Positions 1-7,950 are shown, counted from the stretch's first letter. The stretch is 27,418 nt of DNA from Lachnospiraceae bacterium (GCA_009774535.1 VSNY01000044.1:1-27418); one strand, 5' to 3'. Numbers and translations are program-made. The notes: a model not told the origin generated them from the sequence alone.

Positions 1-187
1 ACGCAAATCCATTTACATTTTTTTTATTGATATCGAGAAGAGCGAGATCTACACCGCCATCCGCCAGAAGCTGGCGTGCCTTTTGACAATTATATGCCGC
101 AACCGAAAGATAACCATGCGCATCCAGCTCAAAGCAAAGCCCTGTACTAAGCGCCAGATCATCCTCTACTACTAATATTTTCTTCAT
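1..187 (-). CDS. Response regulator, N-terminal receiver domain (partial)
   Basis: Only the first 62 codons are inside the window; the gene continues past the left edge. The translation begins MKKILVVEDDLALSTGLC, with the paired acidic residues (D9, D10) that bind magnesium in receiver domains. LLDIN further on places the likely phosphorylated Asp near residue 53. This is the classic start of an OmpR/PhoB-type two-component response regulator, but the output domain is not visible, so the subfamily and target genes cannot be named. The ATG at 185-187 is preceded by GAGGTGG at a good distance. A promoter with TATAAT at 216-221 lies just upstream, so the gene probably starts its own transcript. 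A histidine kinase gene may follow outside the window; this is an expectation only. Confidence 0.85.
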   Translation of the reverse strand, partial: MKKILVVEDDLALSTGLCFELDAHGYLSVAAYNCQKARQLLADGGVDLALLDINKKNVNGFA

Positions 188-215
188 ATAGCCACCTCAA
201 CTTTATCCGCAACTG

Positions 216-244
216 ATTATAGCAAAAATGCTGGAATTTGAAAA
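216..244 (-). promoter_or_regulatory. Promoter of the response regulator gene
   Basis: On the minus strand a perfect TATAAT (216-221) is preceded by TG one base upstream, an extended -10. A weak TTTTCA -35 (239-244) lies 17 bases away. It ends about 28 bases before the ATG. Confidence 0.55.
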
Positions 245-257
245 GGCGGCAAATACA

Positions 258-292
258 TAAAAAATCCGCCCGGCTGCCAAGCCCGGCGGATC
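258..292 (-). terminator. Rho-independent terminator after the hemolysin III-like gene
   Basis: Bases 264-291 fold as ATCCGCC-C-GGCT with loop GCCA and the matching arm AGCC-C-GGCGGAT, an 11-pair stem with one C:C mismatch. On the minus strand it is followed directly by a run of six T. It lies about 46 bases after the stop codon at 338. Confidence 0.85.
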
Positions 293-337
293 AAAGAAAT
301 AGTCCTAATGCTTATAGATCATCTGACGCATCATTTG

Positions 338-988
338 TCAGGCTACATACTGGTACATAAAAATAAAATGACAAATACTGCCCGCCATAACAAACAGATG
401 GAAAATCTCATGTGAACCAAAATATTTGTGATGCTCATTAAAAATTGGCAGCTTCAGCGCATAAATAATACCGCCAACCGTATAAATAATCCCTCCCGCC
501 AGCAGCCACAAAAATGCCTGCACCGGAAGCGTCCGCAGCAGCGTCCCGAACACTGCCACGCATACCCATCCCATTGCAATATAAATCACAGAAGAAAACC
601 ACTTCGGACAGGTAATCCATACGGCTTTAATTACCATTCCGGCAGCCGCAATCCCCCATACAACCGCCAGCAGCGTGTAACCCTGCCTGCCTCCCAATAC
701 AATCAGACAGACCGGCGTATAAGAACCCGCAATCAGCACAAAGATCATCATATGATCAATTTTGCGAAACACCTTCAATATTTGATCCGATACATTCACG
801 GAATGGTACATTGTGCTTGCCCCATACAGCAGGATCATACTGCACATAAAGATCCCCATCGCCACACAGCACTGAATGCCTGACGTCATCCCTGCCTTAA
901 TCAATAACGGTATCGAAGCGAATACCGCCAACAGCATCCCAATAAAATGTGTAATCGCACTTCCAGGTTCCCGAATTGTTCGTTCCAT
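338..988 (-). CDS. Hemolysin III / TrhA family (PAQR-like) membrane protein
   Basis: The 216-residue product has about seven hydrophobic segments, the normal size and layout of the hemolysin III family, distantly related to PAQR receptors. Family signatures include the early HFIG motif (residues 14-17), the S/H cluster in MYHSVNVSD, the D-H pair in RKIDHMMIF and the late HEIFHLF...CHF histidines. In relatives such residues form a metal site inside the membrane. Proteins of this family are linked to membrane homeostasis in bacteria; the haemolysin label is historical and does not show toxicity. The ATG at 986-988 follows AAAGGAGG at six bases. The gene has its own strong promoter (1083-1111) and a terminator (258-292), so it is probably monocistronic. 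A palindrome over the expected transcription start suggests regulation. Confidence 0.9.
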   Translation of the reverse strand: MERTIREPGSAITHFIGMLLAVFASIPLLIKAGMTSGIQCCVAMGIFMCSMILLYGASTMYHSVNVSDQILKVFRKIDHMMIFVLIAGSYTPVCLIVLGGRQGYTLLAVVWGIAAAGMVIKAVWITCPKWFSSVIYIAMGWVCVAVFGTLLRTLPVQAFLWLLAGGIIYTVGGIIYALKLPIFNEHHKYFGSHEIFHLFVMAGSICHFIFMYQYVA

Positions 989-1061
989 AAAGTTCCTCCT
1001 TTAACAATTGCTGCATTTATAAGTTTTATTTTCTTCTATATGTATTATTTGATATTTTAAC

Positions 1062-1082
1062 ACGTAGTATTCATTACTATGT
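1062..1082. promoter_or_regulatory. Operator-like palindrome at the hemolysin III-like gene start site
   Basis: ACGTAGTA and TACTATGT are inverted copies (one mismatch) separated by TTCAT. The element begins immediately after the -10 box of the minus-strand promoter and covers the expected transcription start, a usual position for a dimeric repressor site. The regulator is unknown. Confidence 0.5.
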
Positions 1083-1111
1083 ATATTATGCTCATTCTGA
1101 AAGTTTGTCAA
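1083..1111 (-). promoter_or_regulatory. Sigma-A promoter of the hemolysin III-like gene
   Basis: On the minus strand a consensus TTGACA (1106-1111) and TAATAT (1083-1088) are separated by exactly 17 bases. It gives a 5' leader of roughly 85-90 bases before the ATG at 988. Confidence 0.85.
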
Positions 1112-1174
1112 GACTATTTTAAAAAAATGTAAAAATACCTGCATATCTATTTCAGCGTCCTGGATGAATTTTAC

Positions 1175-1204
1175 TTGACAACAAAGCCTATTTTCTTATT
1201 TAAT
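1175..1204 (+). promoter_or_regulatory. Promoter of the PsiE-like gene
   Basis: TTGACA (1175-1180), an 18-base spacer and TTTAAT (1199-1204) lie about 50 bases before the ATG at 1255. It is divergent from the promoter at 1083-1111; the two -35 boxes are about 63 bases apart. Confidence 0.6.
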
Positions 1205-1254
1205 AGATTAGGGAAAAGTTTTTACATTCAGTGAAATTTAGAAAGGAGAAGCCT

Positions 1255-1659
1255 ATGAAAAAACTGATTAATGACCTGCAGAAAGTTTGCAAAATTCTGG
1301 AACTGATTGCCGCTGTGCTGGTATTTATCGGCATCGTCCTCGCCATGATCGGTCTTTTTTGGTCGGACATTAAAGTATTTGAAGAACTGCTTCACGATAC
1401 TACCGCTTTCCGGCATTTTCTGGAGAAGATTTTTGAGATTGTAATTGGCATCGAATTTTTGGAGATGTTATGTCATGCCAATCCGGATAATGTCATCCAT
1501 GTGCTGATCTTCCTTGTTGCTCGGCATATGATCGTAGGAGAAACTACACCGTATGAAGATCTTGTATCTGTACTCAGCATTTCGATACTGATTGTCCTGC
1601 GTAAATACATGCATTCCAACGGCAAAAAGACGAAAACCCCGGATAAAGATACTACCTGA
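1255..1659 (+). CDS. Small PsiE-like membrane protein
   Basis: This is the only plus-strand gene in the window. The ATG at 1255 was chosen because AAAGGAG ends six bases before it; a GTG 24 bases upstream has no ribosome site. The 134-residue product has hydrophobic segments at about residues 12-37, 50-70, 80-92 and 100-116, then a charged tail rich in Lys and Thr. The segment around HVLIFLVARHMIVGETTPYEDL followed by a helix ending in LRKYM resembles the phosphate-starvation-inducible PsiE family, whose biochemical role is unknown. The match is from memory of the family pattern. It has its own promoter and converges with pseF across a stem-loop at 1692-1728. It is probably unrelated to the glycosylation operon. 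Confidence 0.7.
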   Translation: MKKLINDLQKVCKILELIAAVLVFIGIVLAMIGLFWSDIKVFEELLHDTTAFRHFLEKIFEIVIGIEFLEMLCHANPDNVIHVLIFLVARHMIVGETTPYEDLVSVLSISILIVLRKYMHSNGKKTKTPDKDTT

Positions 1660-1691
1660 TACAAACAAACCGTTTTATGGCTGCACAGACA

Positions 1692-1728
1692 CTGGATGAG
1701 GAAGCCAGCCAACCGCTCCCTCATCCAG
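1692..1728. terminator. Stem-loop between convergent genes
   Basis: CTGGATGAGG (1692-1701) pairs perfectly over ten bases with CCTCATCCAG (1719-1728), loop 17 bases. It sits between the stops of the PsiE-like gene (1659) and pseF (1735), so it may end both transcripts. There is no strong T run directly after the stem on either strand, so termination efficiency is uncertain. Confidence 0.5.
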
Positions 1729-1734
1729 CAGGAT

Positions 1735-2433
1735 CTAATTTGGCTCATCATGCAGCGCCTTGTATTTCAATTCTGCCAATCGCCAATCCTCCTCATGGTC
1801 AATATCCTGCACTTCCATCTCCGGCAGAATCATTGGCAGCACATCTTTCGTGATCTTTCCCCTGTTTTTTAAAAACATCTCACTCTGATACACATAAAAC
1901 TGCCCTGCATCATGATACTGCCGCTCCAGATCCTGTGAACGCACGCGGGCATACTCCGGATATTTATATTCCAAAAACTGCTCTTGATTTATGACATAAG
2001 CTCTTTGCGGCGGATAAGAAAAAGCCGCTACCGGAATCACTGCTGCCGGACGCCTGTCTTCCAGCAGCCGCACCGCTGTCCGAAGCTTTTTCGGCGTAAC
2101 AAACGGCGCAGTTGGATAAATACAGCAAACCGTATCAAATTTCTGCCCTAATTCCTGATACATCTGCAGCACTTCCAAAAGTACATCCGCAGTCGTTGCA
2201 TGATCATCCGCATTTTTACCGCTTCGGAAAAAAGGGACGTTCGCCCCATATGCCCTGGCCGTTTCCGCAATCTGCCGACTGTCCGTGGATACCATCACTT
2301 CTGCAAAGATACCGCTGTTTAATGCAGCTTCAATCGAATAGGCAATCATTGGTTTTCCGCAGAACAATTTTATATTTTTTCCAGGTATCCGTTTGCTGCC
2401 GCCCCTTGCCGTTATAATTGCAATCCGTTTCAT
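1735..2433 (-). CDS. pseF: PseF: CMP-pseudaminic acid cytidylyltransferase
   Basis: The product (232 residues) activates a nonulosonic acid with CTP, giving the CMP-sugar donor for flagellin glycosylation in the cytoplasm. The N-terminus IAIITARGGSKRIPGKNIK carries the CTP-binding motif of the acylneuraminate/KDO cytidylyltransferase family. STDS (near 50-53), YPTAPF and the late DIDHEEDW segment are also typical. The length and the Pse context favour PseF over the longer NeuA/LegF enzymes, although the exact sugar is not proven by sequence. The ATG at 2431-2433 is preceded by GGAGG at 11 bases, slightly long. It is the last gene of the operon, 24 bases after the GNAT gene and followed by a stem-loop. 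Confidence 0.88.
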   Translation of the reverse strand: MKRIAIITARGGSKRIPGKNIKLFCGKPMIAYSIEAALNSGIFAEVMVSTDSRQIAETARAYGANVPFFRSGKNADDHATTADVLLEVLQMYQELGQKFDTVCCIYPTAPFVTPKKLRTAVRLLEDRRPAAVIPVAAFSYPPQRAYVINQEQFLEYKYPEYARVRSQDLERQYHDAGQFYVYQSEMFLKNRGKITKDVLPMILPEMEVQDIDHEEDWRLAELKYKALHDEPN

Positions 2434-2457
2434 TTCAGTGCATGCCTCCTTCCTGGT

Positions 2458-2982
2458 TCAAATCGATGAAAATGCTGACATTAAAATAATATTATGATAC
2501 TGGTTCTCAATCTTAACTTCATCCTGCAGACAGGCTTCTTCCTGAAATCCGGCTCTTTTGTAGCAGCACACCGCAGGCTGGTTCCATGCAAACACACGCA
2601 GATAAATCTTATGTAAATGAAGTTCTTCAAATGCATACGCTAAGATTATTTTTGCCGTCTCCTGTCCGAATCCCTGATGCAAATACGCTTCTTCTCCAAT
2701 AAATATCCCATACTCTGCCTTTTCATTGTCATGATCTATATTTTTCAAATAAACAGAACCGATCGGTTTATTTTCTGCTTTTATGTAAATCATAAATTGA
2801 ACAGCCCTGCCGCTGTCTACCATTGTCTTAAGCCATTGTTCATGCGACTGTAACGTAAGCAGCCTGCGGTCAATAAACCGGTTCCTTACATAAGTCTGGT
2901 TCCTCCATCGTACAATATTTGCCGAGTCTGTTCTATGATGGGATATTGGCAGCAGGCGGACTCGTTTTCCTTCCAGCTCCAT
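2458..2982 (-). CDS. GNAT N-acetyltransferase (PseH or WecD type)
   Basis: A 174-residue single-domain GNAT of the RimJ/RimL-like group. It has an early WRNQ motif, the acetyl-CoA loop in LHQGFGQETAK (near 102-112), and the NQPAVCCYKRAGF segment typical of the last strand and helix. The IVRWRN start and YAFEEL pattern resemble PseH, which acetylates the 4-amino group of the UDP-sugar in pseudaminic acid synthesis. Alternatively, it could act as WecD does, acetylating the amino sugar made by its neighbour, the WecE-like aminotransferase. Its ribosome site GGGAGG lies across the stop codon of that neighbour, so the two are translationally linked. A second GNAT gene (7951-8430) exists, and the sequence alone does not settle which serves which sugar. 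Confidence 0.85.
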   Translation of the reverse strand: MELEGKRVRLLPISHHRTDSANIVRWRNQTYVRNRFIDRRLLTLQSHEQWLKTMVDSGRAVQFMIYIKAENKPIGSVYLKNIDHDNEKAEYGIFIGEEAYLHQGFGQETAKIILAYAFEELHLHKIYLRVFAWNQPAVCCYKRAGFQEEACLQDEVKIENQYHNIILMSAFSSI

Positions 2983-2985
2983 AAC

Positions 2986-4119
2986 CTACCTCCCATGATA
3001 AAATTTTTGAATGCAATCCGCCACATACTCCACTTCCTCATTTTTAAGCGCATAGAACATAGGAAGCCTTACGATTCTTTCACTTTCTTTCGTTGTATAA
3101 AGATCTCTGCCGACAAACTCTCCAAATCTTCTTCCTGCTTTGGATGTATGCAGCGGCACATAATGAAATACTGCTTGAATGCCATGCTCAGACAAATGCC
3201 GAATCAACTGTGTACGTTCCTGCAAATCCCTGGTTTTTATATAAAACATATGCGCATTATGACTGCATGTTTCAGGCACAAACGGCAGTTCCGCTTTTCC
3301 ATGATCTACCAAAGATGCTAACGCATCGTAATACAGCTGCCACAATTCCAGGCGGCGTTGGTTGATCTGATCCGCAATTTCCAGCTGCGACAGCAGATAG
3401 GCCGCATTCATTTCACTTGGAAGATAAGAAGAACCCAGGTCTACCCAGCTGTATTTATCTACTTCTCCCCTGAAATACTGCGAACGGTTCGTTCCTTTCT
3501 CACGGATAATCTCCGCCTGCTGCACAAACCTTTCCTGATTGATGCAGATTAAACCGCCTTCTCCCATCGTATAATTTTTCGTTTCATGAAAACTGTAAGT
3601 CCCAAAATCGCCAATGGTGCCAAGCGGCCGGCCTTTATACGCAGCCATCATCCCCTGAGCGGCATCTTCGATTACGTACAGGTGATATTTTTTTGCAATC
3701 TCAAGAATGGTATCCATCTCGCATCCAACCCCGGCATAATGTACGGGTACTATTGCTTTTGTCTGTCCGGTAATAGCGTTTTCAATCAGCTTTTCATCCA
3801 TATTCAGCGTGTCTTTGCGGATATCTACGAACTTAATCCTGGCGCCCCGCAGCACAAATGCGTCTGCTGTAGATACAAACGTATAGGAAGGCATAATCAC
3901 TTCATCCCCTTCCTGAATATCCGCCAGCATCGCAGACATTTCCAGCGCATGCGTACATGATGTGGTAAGCAGCACCCTTGTATGATATTTTTCCTCAAAC
4001 CATTTCGTACATTGTTCTGTAAACGGCCCGTCGCCGTTCAGCCGTTTGTATTTTAAAATCGCCTCAGTAATGTAGCCGATTCCTTTTTCCGTATAAGCCG
4101 GTTCATTAAAGGCCAGCAT
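2986..4119 (-). CDS. WecE/RffA-like dTDP-4-dehydro-6-deoxyhexose transaminase
   Basis: A PLP-dependent sugar aminotransferase of the DegT/DnrJ/EryC1/StrS family, 377 residues. It is strikingly close to enterobacterial WecE: LNGDGPFTEQC, VIMPSYTFVSTADAFVLRG, VPVHYAGVGCEMDT and EKGTNRSQYFRGEVDKY are near-identical to remembered WecE segments. The PLP lysine is K181 in SFHETKNYT. WecE converts dTDP-4-keto-6-deoxyglucose to dTDP-4-amino-4,6-dideoxygalactose. The ATG at 4119 was chosen because GGGAGG lies six bases upstream and WecE starts similarly; an upstream TTG at 4140 would swallow that site. The gene overlaps the glycosyltransferase by 14 bases. No dTDP-glucose synthesis genes (rmlA, rmlB) are in the window, so its substrate must be made elsewhere. 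Confidence 0.85.
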   Translation of the reverse strand: MLAFNEPAYTEKGIGYITEAILKYKRLNGDGPFTEQCTKWFEEKYHTRVLLTTSCTHALEMSAMLADIQEGDEVIMPSYTFVSTADAFVLRGARIKFVDIRKDTLNMDEKLIENAITGQTKAIVPVHYAGVGCEMDTILEIAKKYHLYVIEDAAQGMMAAYKGRPLGTIGDFGTYSFHETKNYTMGEGGLICINQERFVQQAEIIREKGTNRSQYFRGEVDKYSWVDLGSSYLPSEMNAAYLLSQLEIADQINQRRLELWQLYYDALASLVDHGKAELPFVPETCSHNAHMFYIKTRDLQERTQLIRHLSEHGIQAVFHYVPLHTSKAGRRFGEFVGRDLYTTKESERIVRLPMFYALKNEEVEYVADCIQKFYHGR

Positions 4120-5662
4120 CGTTTTCCTCCCGGCTGTCAATCAGCCTGTATACTTCATCCAGAAGCTTTTTCACATAAGCTTCCATTTTTGCATCTGTAT
4201 TGATCTCCTGATAACTGCGTGCCAGCGTTTTCTTCTCTTGATAAAATACTTGGTCTGTCGCATATCTTTCCACGATCTGTATCATTTCATCCACATCAGG
4301 CACCACAAATTCATCACCGACATTATACGCCACATCACAGTTCGGCAGCGTTACAACCGGAAGACCTGCGATCAAAGCCATCGCACTGCTGAATCCGCCG
4401 CCATACCTGATCGGATTTAAATACAGATCCAGGCTGCCATATGCTTCCATTAAGTTTTTCAGGTACCCTAAAAAATAAACCCGCTCTTTGTATATGCCTT
4501 CGGCCAATTTACTTTCTAACCCGCTTACTTCTCCAATCATGACAAAATCTGCATTGGGAAGACGTTCTAATATTGTGCCCATAATCGTAATAAACGCATC
4601 ATCAATATCCAGATCCAGTCGGTTCCCGACAATTGCGATTAAAAAACGTTCTTCCGGCAATCCAAGCTCTTCCCTCGGACAAGTTCTGCATGCTTCATCC
4701 ACTAAGACAGGTATATTTTCTTCCATAAATAATTGTGTCTGGTGTTCCAAAAGCGCCGCGGCGTACTCCTGTTCCAGCGCTTCTTCTTCCCTTCCTAAAC
4801 GTACCAGAATATCGCCTTCTGAAACCGGACATAAAACACTCATTTCTAACGCCACCAGCGTTGTAAATCTGTTAACCAGATCCACCACTGGATTAATTGT
4901 GCCAAGGTCAAAGACAAACATTGGATTCCATGCACGGATGATAGACAACATCATATGATATTCTTTCATATTTCTCTGATACATATTGATCTGATATCCC
5001 ACAATCTCCTGATCCTTATAGTACAACCTCAGCGGCATCTTTACTATCATAGGCAAAGAATTCATCTGATACACCTGAAACCACAAATCCTCCGGCAGTA
5101 CATCATCGCATGGACATAAAAACAAAAGAATCTCGTATCCCAGTTTCTGTAAAATAGACGCGATCGTAGACACAATTTTGGTTGGCGCATGTGCGCTGCT
5201 CAAAATATGCTCCGTTACAAGAACGATCCGTTTCCTGTTTCTATTTTCTGGTTTTATATAAGTATCCTCAATCTGCAGGATCTGTTGAAACGCGTCTATA
5301 TTTTTCCTGTGCAGGTTTCTGATGTTGGAATAATACCACTTAAAATTCTGCATATATCTGAAAACCTGCACCTCAAGCATGGTTCCCGTATAGACGTCAA
5401 AAGCGCCTTCCAGCATAAGATCCAGTACCTGCTTCGCAAAGTCCTTATTTCCCATATACCGCAAAAATACAGAGTATAGATAAATACTGTCATTTCCCGC
5501 AAATTGTTCCTTTATCGTCTTTGCGATCAAACCTTTTCCTTTCGCTGTAAATAAGGTATACTGATGACCCAATTCTTTAAAAAGCTTGATTTTATCATCT
5601 TCCGGCAACTGGTCTGCAATACATGCCCTCACTGCCTGTTTGATCCACTCTGTCTCACCCAT
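4106..5662 (-). CDS. GT-B fold glycosyltransferase of the flagellar glycan operon
   Basis: The 518-residue product has a mostly helical first 130-150 residues, then a two-lobed GT-B glycosyltransferase. The first Rossmann-like lobe starts near RKRIVLVTEHI. The second has FLIAIVGNRL, ADFVMIGEV, ERVYFLGYL and the donor-site block DLYLNPIRYGGGFSSAMA followed by LIAGLPVVTLP. This resembles glycosyltransferases that act after or beside Maf in flagellin glycosylation. It is not PseG: the expected N-terminal hydrolase signature and the 270-340 residue size are absent. The ATG at 5660-5662 overlaps the pseI stop by eight bases and follows GGAGCGG. It probably adds a sugar from one of the operon's pathways to the flagellin glycan; donor and acceptor cannot be read. 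Confidence 0.75.
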   Translation of the reverse strand: MGETEWIKQAVRACIADQLPEDDKIKLFKELGHQYTLFTAKGKGLIAKTIKEQFAGNDSIYLYSVFLRYMGNKDFAKQVLDLMLEGAFDVYTGTMLEVQVFRYMQNFKWYYSNIRNLHRKNIDAFQQILQIEDTYIKPENRNRKRIVLVTEHILSSAHAPTKIVSTIASILQKLGYEILLFLCPCDDVLPEDLWFQVYQMNSLPMIVKMPLRLYYKDQEIVGYQINMYQRNMKEYHMMLSIIRAWNPMFVFDLGTINPVVDLVNRFTTLVALEMSVLCPVSEGDILVRLGREEEALEQEYAAALLEHQTQLFMEENIPVLVDEACRTCPREELGLPEERFLIAIVGNRLDLDIDDAFITIMGTILERLPNADFVMIGEVSGLESKLAEGIYKERVYFLGYLKNLMEAYGSLDLYLNPIRYGGGFSSAMALIAGLPVVTLPNCDVAYNVGDEFVVPDVDEMIQIVERYATDQVFYQEKKTLARSYQEINTDAKMEAYVKKLLDEVYRLIDSREENDAGL

Positions 5663-6743
5663 TTTTCCGCTCCTGTCGTTTGCTGTTAGGATCGTCAGGC
5701 GCTAGATTCTCCCATTTCATCGGACTTCCTTTTTGAATCTCACACCGGGCCGTCCGTCCCAGCAGCTGCTCATAATATTTCGTATGAAGTCCATTCCCCG
5801 GGCGGATGGAACGGAGATTTTTTTCTGTAAAAATATCCCCTGCTTTCATGTCCTCCGTCACAAATAAAGAGCGCGCCAGCGTCCTGCTTTCCAGCTGTTG
5901 TAAGGACAACTCATACGTTACCCGGCCCAATGCCGCTTCCACTTTACGGATACTTTCCGCCATCCGCCCGAATTCTTCCGGCTCCAGGGAAAACGCTGCG
6001 TCCGGCCCTCCGTCCTCCCGCTTAAGCGTCAGATGTTTTTCAATTACTTTCGCTCCAAGCGCTACGCTGGCAATCGCAGCTTCATCTCCCAGCGAATGGT
6101 CTGACAAGCCTGTCAGGCAGTCAAACGTCTGTCCAAGGTTTGGAATCACGTTCAGGTTCATCCCGTCATATGGCGCCGGATACGCGGATACGCATTTTAG
6201 TAAAATCACATTTTCATTCCCTTGTTCCAGACAGGTACGCACAGCCAGATCCACATCTTCCAGATATGCAATTCCTGTCGAAATCATCACCGGCTTTCCG
6301 GTACCGGCTATTTTTTTCATCAGCGGGATATCATTGACCTCAAACGAAGCGACTTTATAGGCAGGTGTATGACAGCTTTCCAGAAAATCAACTGCCGTTG
6401 CATCAAACGGAGAAGAAAAACAATCCAGCCCCTTCTCTTTTGCATATTCCATCAGTTCTTCCTGCCATTCCCATGGCGTATATGCCTGGCTGTATAATTC
6501 ATATAACGACTGCCCCTGCCACAGTCCCCGGGCCTGAAAGCATTCTGCCGCACTGTTGACCGTAATGGTATCCGGCGTATAAGTCTGCAGTTTTACGGCG
6601 TCCGCTCCTGCTTCTGCTGCCGCGTCAATAATGGCCTTTGCCCTTTTTTTGTCCATCTTATGATTCGCGGACATTTCGGCAACAAGATACACTGGAGAGT
6701 TTTGTGCAATCGTATGGCTGCCTATATTTATATTTTTATTCAA
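5655..6743 (-). CDS. pseI: PseI: pseudaminic acid synthase
   Basis: The product condenses the 2,4-diacetamido trideoxyhexose with phosphoenolpyruvate to give pseudaminic acid. It has the NeuB-type TIM barrel, starting YLVAEMSANH (residues 19-28), then DAVKLQTYTPDTI, FSSPFD, KVASFE, STG and LSDHSLGDEA. A C-terminal SAF (antifreeze-like) domain occupies roughly 290-350. AEMSANH and KLQTYTPDT are typical of PseI rather than NeuB or LegI. The start is inferred to be TTG at 6743, with GGGAG ten bases upstream, giving 362 residues and a normal N-terminus. The longer reading frame from an ATG at 6830 would overlap pseC and add a Lys/Arg-rich stretch with no family match. Downstream it overlaps the glycosyltransferase by eight bases. 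Confidence 0.9.
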   Translation of the reverse strand: MNKNINIGSHTIAQNSPVYLVAEMSANHKMDKKRAKAIIDAAAEAGADAVKLQTYTPDTITVNSAAECFQARGLWQGQSLYELYSQAYTPWEWQEELMEYAKEKGLDCFSSPFDATAVDFLESCHTPAYKVASFEVNDIPLMKKIAGTGKPVMISTGIAYLEDVDLAVRTCLEQGNENVILLKCVSAYPAPYDGMNLNVIPNLGQTFDCLTGLSDHSLGDEAAIASVALGAKVIEKHLTLKREDGGPDAAFSLEPEEFGRMAESIRKVEAALGRVTYELSLQQLESRTLARSLFVTEDMKAGDIFTEKNLRSIRPGNGLHTKYYEQLLGRTARCEIQKGSPMKWENLAPDDPNSKRQERKNG

Positions 6744-6753
6744 ATCGAGTCTT

Positions 6754-6758
6754 CTCCC
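6754..6758 (-). promoter_or_regulatory. Ribosome binding site deciding the pseI TTG start
   Basis: GGGAG on the minus strand lies ten bases before TTG 6741-6743. The upstream ATG at 6830 sits inside pseC and has no comparable site. Confidence 0.55.
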
Positions 6759-6769
6759 AATATCTATAA

Positions 6770-6811
6770 ATTTGTAACGATCGTCTTTTTTAAGGATTTG
6801 TAACAATCGTC
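6770..6811 (-). repeat. Short direct duplication at the pseC end
   Basis: ATTTGTAACGATCGTC (6770-6785) and ATTTGTAACAATCGTC (6796-6811) differ at one base and are offset by 26. The second copy encodes the last residues of PseC; the first lies after its stop. It looks like a copied gene end. Confidence 0.6.
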
Positions 6812-7938
6812 TCCGATTGCAGCGTTTCATGTACTTTCTGTATCACATACTGCTGTTCCTCATCCGTCAGATCCGGATAGAGCGGCAGCGTAATTAAATG
6901 CTGATAAATCTCTTCTGCCTGCGGACAGCTGACTTCTGCATATCCGTGTTCCTGATAATAAGGATGCCAATATACCGGAATATAATGGACATTCACACCG
7001 ATCCCCGCCTCCCTTAACTTTTCAAATACTGCCTTTCTATCATGATGCGGCACCTGAATCATATATAGATGCCAGCCGCTTTCGGCGCCAGGCAGCTGCT
7101 TGGGCGTTATAATGTCCGGGTGATTCGCGAACGCCAGATCATACCGCATCGCAAGTGTTCTGCGCCGATCCAGAAAACGGTCCAGTTTTTTCATCTGACT
7201 GACGCCAAGCGCACATTGGATATCCGTGATTCTATAGTTATATCCCAGATCTGTCTGCCAGTAATACCAGGCCCCTTCTTTGGAGGATGCGAAAGAAGGC
7301 TCTCTTGTAATGCAATGGCTGCGAAAAAGCCGTAACTTTTGATACAGCATCGGATCATCTGTAACAATCATGCCTCCTTCCCCAGTGGTTACAGGCTTTA
7401 CCGGATGAAAGCTAAAGACTGTCATAGCCGAACCAGTTCCGATCCTGCGCCCCTGATATCTGGCTCCTAATGCATGGGCCGCGTCTTCCATCACGAGCAG
7501 GCCATATTTTTCAGCCACTGCATGAATCGCATCCAGATTACATGGCTGTCCTGCCAGATGTACTGGTATCACTGCCTTTGTCCGATCTGTAATTTTCCGT
7601 TCCAGGTCAGCCGGATCCAGATTATAAGTATCGGGTTCCACATCCGCAAACACAGGTGTTCCGCCGCAGTAAAGCACGCAGTTTGCGGAAGCCGCAAAGG
7701 TAAGAGGTGATGTAATCACTTCATCCCCTTCCTGAATGCCAGCCGCATAGCAGGCTGCATGCAGGGCCGCTGTTCCGTTGGAAACAGCTACTGCGTATCT
7801 GGCCCCGGTATAATCACATACGGCTTTTTCAAATTCACCGCTTTTTGGCCCTGTCGTCAGATAATCCCCCTTTAGCACATCCGTCACAGCCTGAATATCT
7901 GCTTCATCAATGCATTGACGTCCATACGGTATCTGCAT
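6790..7938 (-). CDS. pseC: PseC: UDP-4-amino-4,6-dideoxy-N-acetyl-L-altrosamine transaminase
   Basis: A 382-residue PLP aminotransferase of the DegT/DnrJ/EryC1/StrS family. It starts IPYGRQCIDEADI and contains DYLTTGPK, SNGTAALHAA, SPLTFAASANC and VMEDAAHALGA. The PLP lysine is K181 in FSFHPVKPVTTGEGG, the hallmark of PseC-type enzymes. It transfers an amino group from glutamate to the 4-keto sugar made by PseB. It is clearly a different subfamily from the WecE-like gene downstream, so the operon carries two sugar transaminases. The start at 7938 follows AGAGGGG at four bases, 12 bases after the GNAT stop, consistent with one mRNA. Confidence 0.92.
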   Translation of the reverse strand: MQIPYGRQCIDEADIQAVTDVLKGDYLTTGPKSGEFEKAVCDYTGARYAVAVSNGTAALHAACYAAGIQEGDEVITSPLTFAASANCVLYCGGTPVFADVEPDTYNLDPADLERKITDRTKAVIPVHLAGQPCNLDAIHAVAEKYGLLVMEDAAHALGARYQGRRIGTGSAMTVFSFHPVKPVTTGEGGMIVTDDPMLYQKLRLFRSHCITREPSFASSKEGAWYYWQTDLGYNYRITDIQCALGVSQMKKLDRFLDRRRTLAMRYDLAFANHPDIITPKQLPGAESGWHLYMIQVPHHDRKAVFEKLREAGIGVNVHYIPVYWHPYYQEHGYAEVSCPQAEEIYQHLITLPLYPDLTDEEQQYVIQKVHETLQSETIVTNP

Positions 7939-7950
7939 AAAACCCCTCTT

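Noticed and set aside
428..883. Plus-strand reading frame of 151 codons
   Set aside because: It is fully antisense to the hemolysin III-like gene and has the composition of a shadow frame, with no recognisable domain.
4106..5662. PseG hydrolase
   Set aside because: The protein is GT-B fold, but its length, helical N-terminal region and donor-site motif fit a glycosyltransferase, and PseG motifs were not found.
6744..6830. N-terminal extension of PseI from ATG 6830
   Set aside because: It overlaps pseC and passes through the duplicated pseC end; TTG 6743 has a ribosome site and gives a normal family N-terminus.
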